DNA from: CAYZZA01 sp964482685
GTDB taxonomy: Bacteria > Bacillota > Bacilli > Lactobacillales > Carnobacteriaceae_A
NCBI GenBank assembly: GCA_964482685.1
Contig: CAYZZA010000001.1
Coordinates: 1 to 64,000, forward strand
Length of the DNA: 64,000 nucleotides
Reading direction: 5' to 3'
Below the pieces are notes generated by a model. It saw nothing but the letters and a program-made list of their open reading frames with translations, searched no databases and was not told where the DNA came from. Both the position numbers and the translations under genes were made by a program. Below are positions 54,306-62,131 of this stretch, in pieces; within the stretch, counting starts at the first letter, position 1, and each line of letters begins with the position of its first letter.

Positions 54306-54956
54306 ATTTCCAAATTATTGTTTATGCCTTTTTTAAAGGGGCTTATATTAGTAGGAATCAGTTTTTTTATTTGGTGGTTCTTGACTCCTTTGCAAAAAGA
54401 AGCGAAAAAAAGAGTGTTTTTCTTCACAAGCGATGTGCTGGCATCCGCGCTTTTAAGTGCATTCGCCTTTCAATTGCTTTTCCACTTTTCTACTATTCTT
54501 CGTTCTCCCTATGAGTGGATCCTTCTTTCAGGGCGCTCTCTCAAATGGGGGATTCTTGTGACCGTCGCATTCACAGGATTTAAAAAAAGAGAATTTGTCC
54601 GCTTTGAAAACGAATTATACAGAGGATTGTTACAATTTTTACTTATCTCAGGCATGGTCAACTTTATGTATTATGCGGTTATTTATGGACAACTTGTCTC
54701 TCTCCTATCCGCTGGACTCATGGGAATTGGTTTATTGCTTCTAACGTTTGTACAGAAAAAAATCTATGCTCTTTCTTTGCTTGTCTCATTTAGCCTTCCT
54801 CTTCTTCAGTGGGGATTGTTACAAGACCGCGCATTTTTATTTTTTGAATTTATTTTGCCGTCCAGAACTTTTTTCCTTGCGGCCTTAATCTGGATGAGCA
54901 TTTTAATTTTAGATAGATATCTTGAAAGGAGGTCTGCGTCATCGGAATTCAACTAA
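54306..54956 (+). CDS. Membrane protein of unknown function ahead of ccdA (possible AUU start)
   Basis: Integral membrane protein of about 216 residues with six or seven hydrophobic segments and basic loops; I do not recognise the family. It ends 16 nt inside ccdA, so it is coupled to a thiol-redox operon and may help that system. Start unclear: ATG 54273 has only a poorly placed AAGG and lies upstream of the predicted transcript start; ATT 54306 has GAGGAGG 6 nt away and yields MSKLLFMPFLKG. Confidence 0.65.
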   Translation: MSKLLFMPFLKGLILVGISFFIWWFLTPLQKEAKKRVFFFTSDVLASALLSAFAFQLLFHFSTILRSPYEWILLSGRSLKWGILVTVAFTGFKKREFVRFENELYRGLLQFLLISGMVNFMYYAVIYGQLVSLLSAGLMGIGLLLLTFVQKKIYALSLLVSFSLPLLQWGLLQDRAFLFFEFILPSRTFFLAALIWMSILILDRYLERRSASSEFN

Positions 54957-55678
54957 CCGCATGGGCTGCTTTTGCAGCAGGTATGCTCTCATTTCTTTCA
55001 CCCTGCACACTCCCCTTACTCCCTTTGTACTTGTCTTATATTACTGGGAAAAGTGTATCAGAGATTCAGCAAAATAAATCGTTGACGTTTCGGAAAACGG
55101 TCTTCTCCCACTCGGTAATTTTCTTGCTCGGTGTGAGCGTTGTCTATATTAGCCTTGGCTTAGGGGTGAGTGCTGCGGGTGACTTTTTAAGTCAAGTCAT
55201 GACAGGTCCGCTTAGTCGGCTTTTACAAAGATTAGCTGGGTTGTTCATTTTGTTTTTTGGCTTACTTACTTCAGGTGTTCTCCAACTACCGGCTTTTTCG
55301 AAAGAATACCGCTTTTTAAAACCGCGTAAGTCTGTGAATTACTTCTCCTCCTTTTTTGTTGGACTAGGATTTGCGGCAGGTTGGACTCCTTGTATTGGTC
55401 CTATTTTTTCTTCTATTCTTTTAATGGGAAATGCCCGAGGCGATTCCCCGATTTTATATTTACTCTTGTACGTTCTTGGTTTTTCCCTTCCCTTTTTACT
55501 CGTTTCACTTTTTATTGGTAACTTAAAGCAACTGATGAAGTACAGCACTTTGTTTATGAAAATCGGAGGTTTCACCATGATTGTAATTGGCATCCTCCTT
55601 TTGACTGGATCTATGGAATGGATTTCAGAAGTCATTCTACGGTTCATGCAAAACACACCGTTTAATCAATTAGGGTAA
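54941..55678 (+). CDS. CcdA-type thiol-disulfide transporter (probable AUC start)
   Basis: DsbD/CcdA membrane protein of 245 residues with six helices that carries electrons from cytoplasmic thioredoxin outward. Both redox cysteines are present: SFLSPCTLPLLPLY and GWTPCIGPIFSS. The first ATG (54983) would begin within helix 1 at MLSFLSPC. AAAGGAGG (54925-54932) lies 8 nt before ATC 54941, and reading from there gives GIQLTAWAAFAAGMLSFLSP, the complete first helix usual in CcdA. I start it at ATC. It overlaps the preceding gene; the thioredoxin gene follows by 19 nt. Confidence 0.92.
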   Translation: MGIQLTAWAAFAAGMLSFLSPCTLPLLPLYLSYITGKSVSEIQQNKSLTFRKTVFSHSVIFLLGVSVVYISLGLGVSAAGDFLSQVMTGPLSRLLQRLAGLFILFFGLLTSGVLQLPAFSKEYRFLKPRKSVNYFSSFFVGLGFAAGWTPCIGPIFSSILLMGNARGDSPILYLLLYVLGFSLPFLLVSLFIGNLKQLMKYSTLFMKIGGFTMIVIGILLLTGSMEWISEVILRFMQNTPFNQLG

Positions 55679-55697
55679 CAAGAAAGGACATATACCT

Positions 55698-56363
55698 ATG
55701 TTTAAAAAAGGACTTTGGCTTCTTCTTGGAGCCGCATTTATTTGGATCGCTGTTGATTTTGCAAGAGACACAACACAAGAAAAGGCCGACAACCAGCAAG
55801 CGACTGTAGCGCTTTCCTCAATAGATTCTACCAACCCAGCAGAAGAATACAGCTATACTGAAGAATCTGATACACAAGAGGATTCTTCAGAATTGGAGAT
55901 TATTGGAGAAGACTTTGATAAAGCAACAAAAATGACCGTTGGAAGTGATCTAGGCCAAACGGCTTATGATTTTGAGTTAATGGATATGGATGGAAAAACA
56001 GTCAAATTATCGGATTACCGTGGAAAAAAAGTCTTTTTAAACTTTTGGGCATCATGGTGCCCGCCTTGTCGAGCAGAAATGCCGCATCTCCAAGCTTTTT
56101 CTGACAAGCAAGATGAAGTCGTTGTATTAGGTGTAAACGTGACCCCTTCGGAATCAAACATCGACAATGTGAAAGAGTTTTTAGACGAACAAAACATCAC
56201 TTTTACGAACGTATACGGAGAAACCAAACAAGCTGATCAGTTTAGAACACAGTCACTTCCGACGTCTTATTTTATTGGCGCAGATGGCGTTATCTACGAC
56301 AAAGTCGTGGGGCCAGTAACAAGCGACGCATTAGAAGTACGCTTCGAGATGATTCAAAATTGA
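55698..56363 (+). CDS. Membrane-anchored thioredoxin-like protein (TlpA/ResA type)
   Basis: Protein of 221 residues: an N-terminal signal-anchor helix (LWLLLGAAFIWIAVDF), a Ser/Glu/Asp-rich linker to about residue 85, and a thioredoxin fold with NFWASWCPPCRAEMPHL and the cis-Pro loop SLPTSYF. It probably receives electrons from CcdA and reduces extracytoplasmic disulfides. No cytochrome c genes are near, so the target may be a peptide-methionine sulfoxide reductase or another surface protein. AAAGGA precedes the ATG. Confidence 0.93.
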   Translation: MFKKGLWLLLGAAFIWIAVDFARDTTQEKADNQQATVALSSIDSTNPAEEYSYTEESDTQEDSSELEIIGEDFDKATKMTVGSDLGQTAYDFELMDMDGKTVKLSDYRGKKVFLNFWASWCPPCRAEMPHLQAFSDKQDEVVVLGVNVTPSESNIDNVKEFLDEQNITFTNVYGETKQADQFRTQSLPTSYFIGADGVIYDKVVGPVTSDALEVRFEMIQN

Positions 56364-56408
56364 CTTGTCCCTGAAAAAAGCATAACTTCTATGTATTTTG
56401 TATCAAAC

Positions 56409-56452
56409 AAAAAAGTCCCTCCTGACATGAATGTCAGGAGGGACTTTTTTTA
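56409..56452. terminator. Bidirectional terminator after the redox operon
   Basis: Perfect 20-nt arms at 56409-56428 and 56431-56450 with A6 and T7 ends. It ends the redox operon and the convergent amino-acid transporter operon, whose stop codon touches the hairpin. Confidence 0.95.
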
Positions 56453-57109
56453 CACCCCTATATGTTTGCGTTTCTCCCATTTTCTTACGAAAACTGAGAT
56501 ACTAAAACAAATTGTAAAGTATACAGCAGCTAAGAAAGCATACACCATAAACACTTCCGCAGAAGTTTGTGCTTTTCCTAAGATGACTTGTCCACTACGC
56601 GTGAATTCAGCAATACCAAGACCTGCTAAGAAAGATGTGTCTTTAATTGTCGTTACAACTTGTGACAAGAGAGAAGGAACAATCTTTCGAAATGTCTGAG
56701 GCAAGATAATGTAAATCAGCGTTTGAAAAAAAGTGAAACCTTGTGCTGAAGCCGCTTCCCATTGTCCTTTTGGAATAGAGTTTAGTCCCCCACGCACAAT
56801 TTCTGCCATAATCGCAGATGTATACAAGAAAAGTGCGAATGCTCCTTTAATTGTAAGCGTACTGTAAGGAATCAAGAACGCACACCCCAGCATCCACAGC
56901 AGAAGTGGAGTATTCCTGAAAATTTCAATGTAGAGAGAAGCGATTTTCCCCAGAAAGACTTCTTCATAATTTCTCAACAATCCTAGAATGGTCCCAAAAA
57001 GAATGGACCCTAGCACGACACTTACAGAAATAGATAAGGTCAATGTCAATCCTTGCATAAAGAAGCGCAGATTAGAAGGAGTAAATGTTTTCGCAAATAA
57101 ATCCATCAC
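56450..57109 (-). CDS. Polar amino-acid ABC transporter permease 2
   Basis: HisM/GlnP-type permease of 219 residues with about five helices and the EAA loop EAASAQGFTFFQTLIYIILPQ near the middle. RNTPLLLWMLG is the usual region after helix 3. The start is GTG 57109 (GGAGG 7 nt away) or ATG 57106; it overlaps the preceding permease. Last gene of ATPase-binding protein-permease-permease. Confidence 0.93.
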   Translation of the reverse strand: MMDLFAKTFTPSNLRFFMQGLTLTLSISVSVVLGSILFGTILGLLRNYEEVFLGKIASLYIEIFRNTPLLLWMLGCAFLIPYSTLTIKGAFALFLYTSAIMAEIVRGGLNSIPKGQWEAASAQGFTFFQTLIYIILPQTFRKIVPSLLSQVVTTIKDTSFLAGLGIAEFTRSGQVILGKAQTSAEVFMVYAFLAAVYFTICFSISVFVRKWEKRKHIGV

Positions 57110-57816
57110 TCCAACACCTCCGGAATATCAATCGTCGCATACTCGCTGTTTTTCAGTTTTTGCTCATAGTTTCTGGCAAAGGTTGCCAATGGGAAACATA
57201 AAAGAAAATACATTAATCCAGCGGCCACGTAAGCAGGACCATAGTTTAAACTAGATGAAGCATATGAATCTGCTGCGTACATTAAATCGGCTCCGGCAAT
57301 AATCGCCAACACAGACGTGTTCTTAATTAGGTTAACCGCTTGGTTTGTTAATGGCGGCAAGATAATTTTGATCGTCTGTGGGAGAATAATGTAACGCATC
57401 GTTTGTACGTAGTTAAAGCCTTCTGAGTACGCTGCTTCTGCTTGTCCTTTAGGAACAGCTTCAATTCCTGCTCGTACAACTTCTCCTACATACGCCCCAT
57501 GATAAAGTCCAATCCCAACGACTCCAATAGTCACTTCAGATAAGACTAGACCAGCAATCGCCAATCCATTGTACATAAAGAAGACTAAAATCACTAATGG
57601 TATGTTTTGAAAAAACTCGACATAGATTCGGCTCATAAGTTTGAGTACTTTGTTTTCTGATGTTGACATGACCCCAATGATGATCCCTACGACCAATGCA
57701 AGAAGCAATGCCATGGAAGCTACTTGAAGGGTTCGAAGAAAACCTATTCCAAATCCACCAAAATTTTGAGATAAATTTTCCCAACGCCATAAGGCAAAGG
57801 GGTTAGAGCTTCGCAT
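57106..57816 (-). CDS. Polar amino-acid ABC transporter permease 1
   Basis: HisM/GlnP-type permease of 236 residues with five or six helices, FFQNIPLVILVFFMY and the EAA loop EAAYSEGFNYVQTMRYIILPQ. The start ATG 57816 overlaps the stop of the binding protein by one base. It pairs with the second permease to form a heterodimeric channel. Confidence 0.93.
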   Translation of the reverse strand: MRSSNPFALWRWENLSQNFGGFGIGFLRTLQVASMALLLALVVGIIIGVMSTSENKVLKLMSRIYVEFFQNIPLVILVFFMYNGLAIAGLVLSEVTIGVVGIGLYHGAYVGEVVRAGIEAVPKGQAEAAYSEGFNYVQTMRYIILPQTIKIILPPLTNQAVNLIKNTSVLAIIAGADLMYAADSYASSSLNYGPAYVAAGLMYFLLCFPLATFARNYEQKLKNSEYATIDIPEVLE

Positions 57817-58646
57817 TAGTCGTTCAATCCCCAGTCAGCAATCATCTTGTCTAATGTACCGTCTTTGCTCCATTTCTCAAGTAGTTCGTTTAGGTATTCA
57901 GACAATTCTGTGTTTTCTTTTTTCACAGCAATTCCATAGTCTTGTGCTGCAAAACGATCTGGCAAGATTTCTGTATTTTCGTCTACGTATCCATTTAGAA
58001 TCGAACGGTCTACTGCAAACCCATCTACACGACCTGAGTCCAAAGCTGCTTTAATATCTGCGTACTGTGGGAATTCAGAGAATTTCAATGTAATGTTGTT
58101 TTCTTTTGCTGCTTCTTCCATTGACTCTTCAGAAGATGAACTTTGAGCAACTCCGATGGTTGCGCCGTCCATATCTTTAATGCTGCCATAGTTTTTGTCT
58201 TTTTTGACAAGAATTCCAACAGCATCTTCATAGTAAGACTCTGAGAAGTTGTATGTTTCTTTTCGTTCGTCTGTGATGGTAAACGTTGCTGCGATTAAAT
58301 CAAGTTCACCGTTATCTAGAAGCGGACCACGTGTTTTGGCTGTTACAGCTGTTAATTCTACGTTTTCTGGATCTCCGGTAATCTCTTCTGCAATCTTCTT
58401 AGCTAAGTCAATTTCAAATCCTTCAATTTCATTTGTTTCTGTGTTTAATAAACCAAATCCAGGAACGTCATCTTTAACCCCAACTTTTAAGACGCCTTCT
58501 TTTTTGATGTCTTCAACAGTCACTTGATTGCTTGCTGTTTCTCCGCCGCTTGTGTCGCTATCTGTTTCTGTGGTGCTATTTGAACAAGCTCCTAAAAGCA
58601 ATCCTACTGACAATAATGCACTTACTAAGTATTTTTTCTTCATCAT
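57816..58646 (-). CDS. Amino-acid ABC transporter binding lipoprotein
   Basis: Type 3 solute-binding protein of 276 residues with a lipoprotein signal ending LLLGACS (lipid-modified Cys near 21). GFGLLNTETNEIEGFEIDLA, DLIAATFTITDERKETYNFS and DSGRVDGFAVDRS are typical of glutamate/glutamine/aspartate binding proteins (GluB/GlnH-like). The gene order resembles gluABCD. Ligand is inferred, most likely an acidic amino acid or glutamine. Confidence 0.93.
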   Translation of the reverse strand: MMKKKYLVSALLSVGLLLGACSNSTTETDSDTSGGETASNQVTVEDIKKEGVLKVGVKDDVPGFGLLNTETNEIEGFEIDLAKKIAEEITGDPENVELTAVTAKTRGPLLDNGELDLIAATFTITDERKETYNFSESYYEDAVGILVKKDKNYGSIKDMDGATIGVAQSSSSEESMEEAAKENNITLKFSEFPQYADIKAALDSGRVDGFAVDRSILNGYVDENTEILPDRFAAQDYGIAVKKENTELSEYLNELLEKWSKDGTLDKMIADWGLND

Positions 58647-58701
58647 CTATCTTCCTTTTCAAGTTTTATAGTCAATATTGTTGAGTATGAGTCAAGTAAT
58701 C

Positions 58702-59424
58702 TTATCGTAAAATTTTACTCAAGAAAGAACGGGTTCTTGGATGAGTTGGTTGGTCAAAAAAGTGTTCCGGCGTGCCTTCTTCTAAAATTTCACCGTCAGC
58801 CATAAAAATAATTCGATCTGCAACTTCTCGTGCAAATCCCATTTCATGTGTAACAACAACCATTGTAATATTCATTTCAGATAACTTGACCATAACATCC
58901 AACACTTCTTGAACAGTTTCAGGATCAAGGGCGGATGTTGGTTCATCAAACAAAATAATCTTTCTCTCTGAACAAAGAGCACGCGCAATGGCCACCCTTT
59001 GTTGCTGTCCACCGGATAATGTAGCTGGGTAGACATTGGCTTTATTTCGTAGGCCAACAACATCTAAAAACTTGTAAGCCAATTCTTCGGCTTCTTTTTT
59101 TGTTTTGTTCTGTAGTTTGATCGGTCCAATTGTTAAGTTCTCCAACACCGTCATGTGTGGATACAAATTGAAGTGCTGAAATACCATCGCTGTCGAACTA
59201 TTAACTACATCTAATTTATTTTTGGGTGTGACTAATTGCCCATCAATCAAGACATTACCTGATGTGGGTTCTTCTAAAAAATTCATACATCGAACTGTTG
59301 TACTTTTTCCGGAACCTGAGGGGCCAATAATAACTACTTTCTCGCCCTCTGCAACTTCTAAGTTAATGTCTTTGAGTACATGGTTCGTTCCAAAGTACTT
59401 ATTTAGATTCTCTAACTTAATCAA
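58702..59424 (-). CDS. Polar amino-acid ABC transporter ATPase, GlnQ-like
   Basis: ABC ATPase of 240 residues. Walker [15 protein letters not shown]-loop [15 protein letters not shown], signature [15 protein letters not shown] and Walker [15 protein letters not shown] are intact. The start is TTG 59424 with AAAGGAAG about 10 nt upstream. First gene of the four-gene importer operon. Confidence 0.94.
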   Translation of the reverse strand: MIKLENLNKYFGTNHVLKDINLEVAEGEKVVIIGPSGSGKSTTVRCMNFLEEPTSGNVLIDGQLVTPKNKLDVVNSSTAMVFQHFNLYPHMTVLENLTIGPIKLQNKTKKEAEELAYKFLDVVGLRNKANVYPATLSGGQQQRVAIARALCSERKIILFDEPTSALDPETVQEVLDVMVKLSEMNITMVVVTHEMGFAREVADRIIFMADGEILEEGTPEHFFDQPTHPRTRSFLSKILR

Positions 59425-59556
59425 TGATGTATCACTTCCTTTTCATTTCGCTCTTTATAACTAGGAGTGCATGTGCTGATGAACAAGCCTTCAGCTCCTT
59501 TCTTTTGGAAGTTCCTCTTCATCTTAAGGGGTATTCATCTAGAAAGCAATCTTAAA

Positions 59557-59570
59557 GTAAAGCGCTTTCT
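59557..59570 (-). promoter_or_regulatory. Possible cre site upstream of the amino-acid importer
   Basis: GTAAAGCGCTTTCT contains the palindromic core AAAGCGCTTT of CcpA sites but misses three outer positions of TGWAANCGNTNWCA. It lies about 130 nt before the TTG start. The rest of the gap (59425-59744) shows no gene I can support. Confidence 0.35.
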
Positions 59571-59744
59571 TTATTTCGTTTGTTTGCGCCAAAAAAAAAG
59601 AATAAGCCCATTCCACTTTTGGTGCACAATATCACCATAAAAATGATTCTTTTTGAAAGCTTTGCATTCTTTCTGTTTGGTGCATGTGGGTGCGTGCCAA
59701 GATAATTCATACATACCTTCTTTGACACCTCTTAATTTTTCATT

Positions 59745-59770
59745 AAAAAAGGAGCTCATTAAATGGGCTC
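59745..59770 (-). terminator. Probable terminator of the glycosyltransferase gene
   Basis: On the minus strand GAGC-ATT and AAT-GCTC pair with a small mismatch, then C and six Ts. Weak stem. Confidence 0.5.
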
Positions 59771-59863
59771 TACTTATTCAGACTATGCACTTATGCTTAT
59801 CTCCTGACTATAGAATACCTTTTCATTCCCAATCTTGTCAACTTATTTTTTCCCATATTCTCA

Positions 59864-61099
59864 TTATTTTGAAATGTTCTTTTCATATTTGCGCTCCAAC
59901 AAGCGAGGAAAAGTAGTTTCTTTCTCTTCTTTGTGTGCATAGGGATAATTAAGAGTAACTTCTTCATACATCTGCTCAATCCGTTGGCCAAATCGTTCAC
60001 TTGAATACTCAGCTGCTTTTTTTTGTGCTGCTTGTTTCATGGTTGCCATTTTTTCTGGCTGTGTACTCATCATACGGAGAGCATCCCAAAATTCATTTTT
60101 TGTTTCATACAAAAAACCAGTTTGACCTTGTATAATAATATCCTGTAGACACGCATCGTTTCGGCACAATGCTGGTACACCACTCGCCAGTGCTTCTATA
60201 TACGTCACTCCTTGGGTTTCACTTGACGATGCCGAAACAAAGATGTCTGCAAGTCTGTAAATGGACGCTACATCTTTCGGGAGTATCATCCCTAAAAAGT
60301 GGACCTGCTGCTCCATCCCATAGTCTTTTACTAAGCATTCTAGCTCTTGCCGGTTTGGTCCATCTCCTGCGATTAACAGCATAAAGGTAGAATCTTTGGT
60401 AGTCGCTAAAAAATGAATCACTTCTTCTACATTTTTTTCTTTTGCAAGCCTTCCTAGGTACAACAACACAAAGTCATTTGGCGAGATTCCTCTTTTGGCT
60501 CGTTCCTGGTTTTTTTCTTCTAGAGTAGGTGGCTGAAACATGTGCGGATCAATACCTGTCGGAATCGTAAACACAGGTTTTTGTATGCCATACCCTAGTA
60601 ACAATTGTTTAATTTTTTCAGTAGGCACGACTATGCCGTCGGTTTTTCCAAGAATAAACTCCGAAAACTTTTGAACTGCTCTTTTCCCTATTCGAATATT
60701 GGATGAAAAATAGTGCGTATAATCTTCGTACACCGTATGGTACGTATGTACCAAAGGGACATGCAAGTACTTGGCTAATTTATGAGCCATTCTAAATGTA
60801 CTAAACTCACTTTGGGAATGAATGATCTCTGGTCTCCAGGCAATAATCGCTTTCATCTCTGCTCGAGCAAACGAGCGCATGACGCGTGCTTCAGGATAAA
60901 TTTTTTCTGCACTCAAAGAGGGAATGTAATACCGAACCCCTCCTGTTTCTTCTTTTAATGTGTTCGTTTTCGGTTGCTTCAATGTCAGAATACGGACATC
61001 ATGTCCCTTTTTCTTTAATTCCTGTTCTAAATTCACAACCGATGTGACCACCCCGTTAATAGATGGAGAATACGTGTCTGTTGTAATCAGTATTTTCAT
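59864..61099 (-). CDS. GT4 glycosyltransferase, glycolipid synthase-like
   Basis: GT-B enzyme of 411 residues of the family making alpha-glucosyl-diacylglycerol (DgkA/LafA/alMGS type). The N-terminus MKILITTDTYSPSINGVV and the acceptor-side VHTYHTVYEDYTHYF are characteristic; IPTGIDPHMF, LLYLGRLAKEKNVEEVI and the E-x7-E region SSSETQGVTYIEALASG (donor binding) follow. Such lipids anchor lipoteichoic acid. AAAGGA precedes ATG 61099. A second glycosyltransferase, often adjacent, is not present here. Confidence 0.88.
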   Translation of the reverse strand: MKILITTDTYSPSINGVVTSVVNLEQELKKKGHDVRILTLKQPKTNTLKEETGGVRYYIPSLSAEKIYPEARVMRSFARAEMKAIIAWRPEIIHSQSEFSTFRMAHKLAKYLHVPLVHTYHTVYEDYTHYFSSNIRIGKRAVQKFSEFILGKTDGIVVPTEKIKQLLLGYGIQKPVFTIPTGIDPHMFQPPTLEEKNQERAKRGISPNDFVLLYLGRLAKEKNVEEVIHFLATTKDSTFMLLIAGDGPNRQELECLVKDYGMEQQVHFLGMILPKDVASIYRLADIFVSASSSETQGVTYIEALASGVPALCRNDACLQDIIIQGQTGFLYETKNEFWDALRMMSTQPEKMATMKQAAQKKAAEYSSERFGQRIEQMYEEVTLNYPYAHKEEKETTFPRLLERKYEKNISK

Positions 61100-61272
61100 G
61101 CCTGTTCGTCCTTTTCGCTCTAGTGTGTCTAAACCATGCTACCTTCGTAGCCATGTTCTTCTGTCTTTTTTCTTGCTCCCTCACCCCCTTGAAGTTTTGC
61201 CGTCCTCTTACCTTGTTTATCCTTTTTAAAGTGGCTCACTTTGTTCAATTTGCTACTGAATTTGCCTTACTC

Positions 61273-61295
61273 AATGAGTTACGTAATGACTCATT
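61273..61295. repeat. Palindrome upstream of the glycosyltransferase gene
   Basis: AATGAGT (61273-61279) and ACTCATT (61289-61295) form an inverted repeat around a TACGTAATG-type centre, about 175 nt before the glycosyltransferase start. The half-site resembles the TGAGT operator found before the ABC/FtsX exporter. It could be a repressor site. Confidence 0.4.
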
Positions 61296-61361
61296 CAGAA
61301 TATAGCCATTTTTGAACTCTTTCTACTTGTCATAAACTAAAGCAAGTTCTCACCCGCTCCT

Positions 61362-61433
61362 CAAATCGTATTGGGCATAAACTGGATGTATATATCTGCA
61401 TTCACTCGGTTTAAATGAGTGCCATACGATTTG
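61362..61433. repeat. Structured inverted-repeat element, 72 nt
   Basis: CAAATCGTAT (61362-61371) pairs perfectly with ATACGATTTG (61424-61433). Inside, GGCA/TGCC extends the stem past a 2-nt bulge and CACTC (61403-61407) pairs with GAGTG (61417-61421). No U-tract follows on either strand, so it is not an ordinary terminator. It lies between the zinc-ribbon gene and the glycosyltransferase gene. Could be a small RNA, a leader structure or a DNA site. Confidence 0.5.
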
Positions 61434-61459
61434 AGCAATATTTTCTGTTGCTATTTGCT

Positions 61460-62131
61460 TTACACGTCCATTCTTTTCTTTAATTCGCTTACAATCGTCT
61501 GCCATTGGGTAACCAAAAAAAAGATAAATAAAAAGGCACTCAAGAAGATAGACACAACTGAAGGCCACCTGACAGTTGTCCAATTTAAAAATAAAAAGAG
61601 GCTTGGAATGGTGCCCAAAAGAGCCGCTAATTGCAAATAAAGAATGTAATCAAAAACATTCAAGCGGATGACTTTCACTGCAATCAACATGCCCACCAAG
61701 CAGGCACTACAAACAATCGGAATCGCATACGACAGCGACCAACCTGTCCACCCGTTTAGCCGGTCAAAATAGAGCGAAAAAGCAGACAAGAAGAACAACA
61801 AATACACCGTCGCTTTGGCAATATTTCGTTTTTTACGAATAAAAATCGCAACCGAACTCCACAAACTAATGATGGCCAAAACGAGATACTCTAATCTTGT
61901 ACTATCATGAGACACAAACAGTTCCAATCCAAAAATAAGGACAACTCCTAAAAGTGACAAAAAACGGAGCAAAAAACGCGCGTTCTTTCGATTAAACTGC
62001 AGTGGAACACGTGGATACGGATCAAGCGGATGCCTCGTTTTTCCTTCCTCTAAATGCAATGGTGTTTCACACAGTGGGCACTGTTTCCAATTTCCCTCTA
62101 CAGTCACGTGACATGCTGGACACGTCTTCAT
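61460..62131 (-). CDS. Zinc-ribbon membrane protein (DUF6320-like)
   Basis: Protein of 223 residues. The N-terminus is a zinc ribbon with two CxxC pairs (CPACH at 4-8, CPLCE at 18-22), followed after about 30 residues by seven hydrophobic segments. It overlaps the acyltransferase gene by 4 nt and seems part of the same unit. The layout matches DUF6320 proteins seen beside acyltransferase and hydrolase genes; function unknown. Confidence 0.85.
   Translation of the reverse strand: MKTCPACHVTVEGNWKQCPLCETPLHLEEGKTRHPLDPYPRVPLQFNRKNARFLLRFLSLLGVVLIFGLELFVSHDSTRLEYLVLAIISLWSSVAIFIRKKRNIAKATVYLLFFLSAFSLYFDRLNGWTGWSLSYAIPIVCSACLVGMLIAVKVIRLNVFDYILYLQLAALLGTIPSLFLFLNWTTVRWPSVVSIFLSAFLFIFFLVTQWQTIVSELKKRMDV

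Noticed and set aside
59571..59759. 62-codon minus-strand frame with several Trp and Cys residues
   Set aside because: The start lies in the terminator of the glycosyltransferase gene and has no Shine-Dalgarno; it could only be rescued by conservation in relatives.
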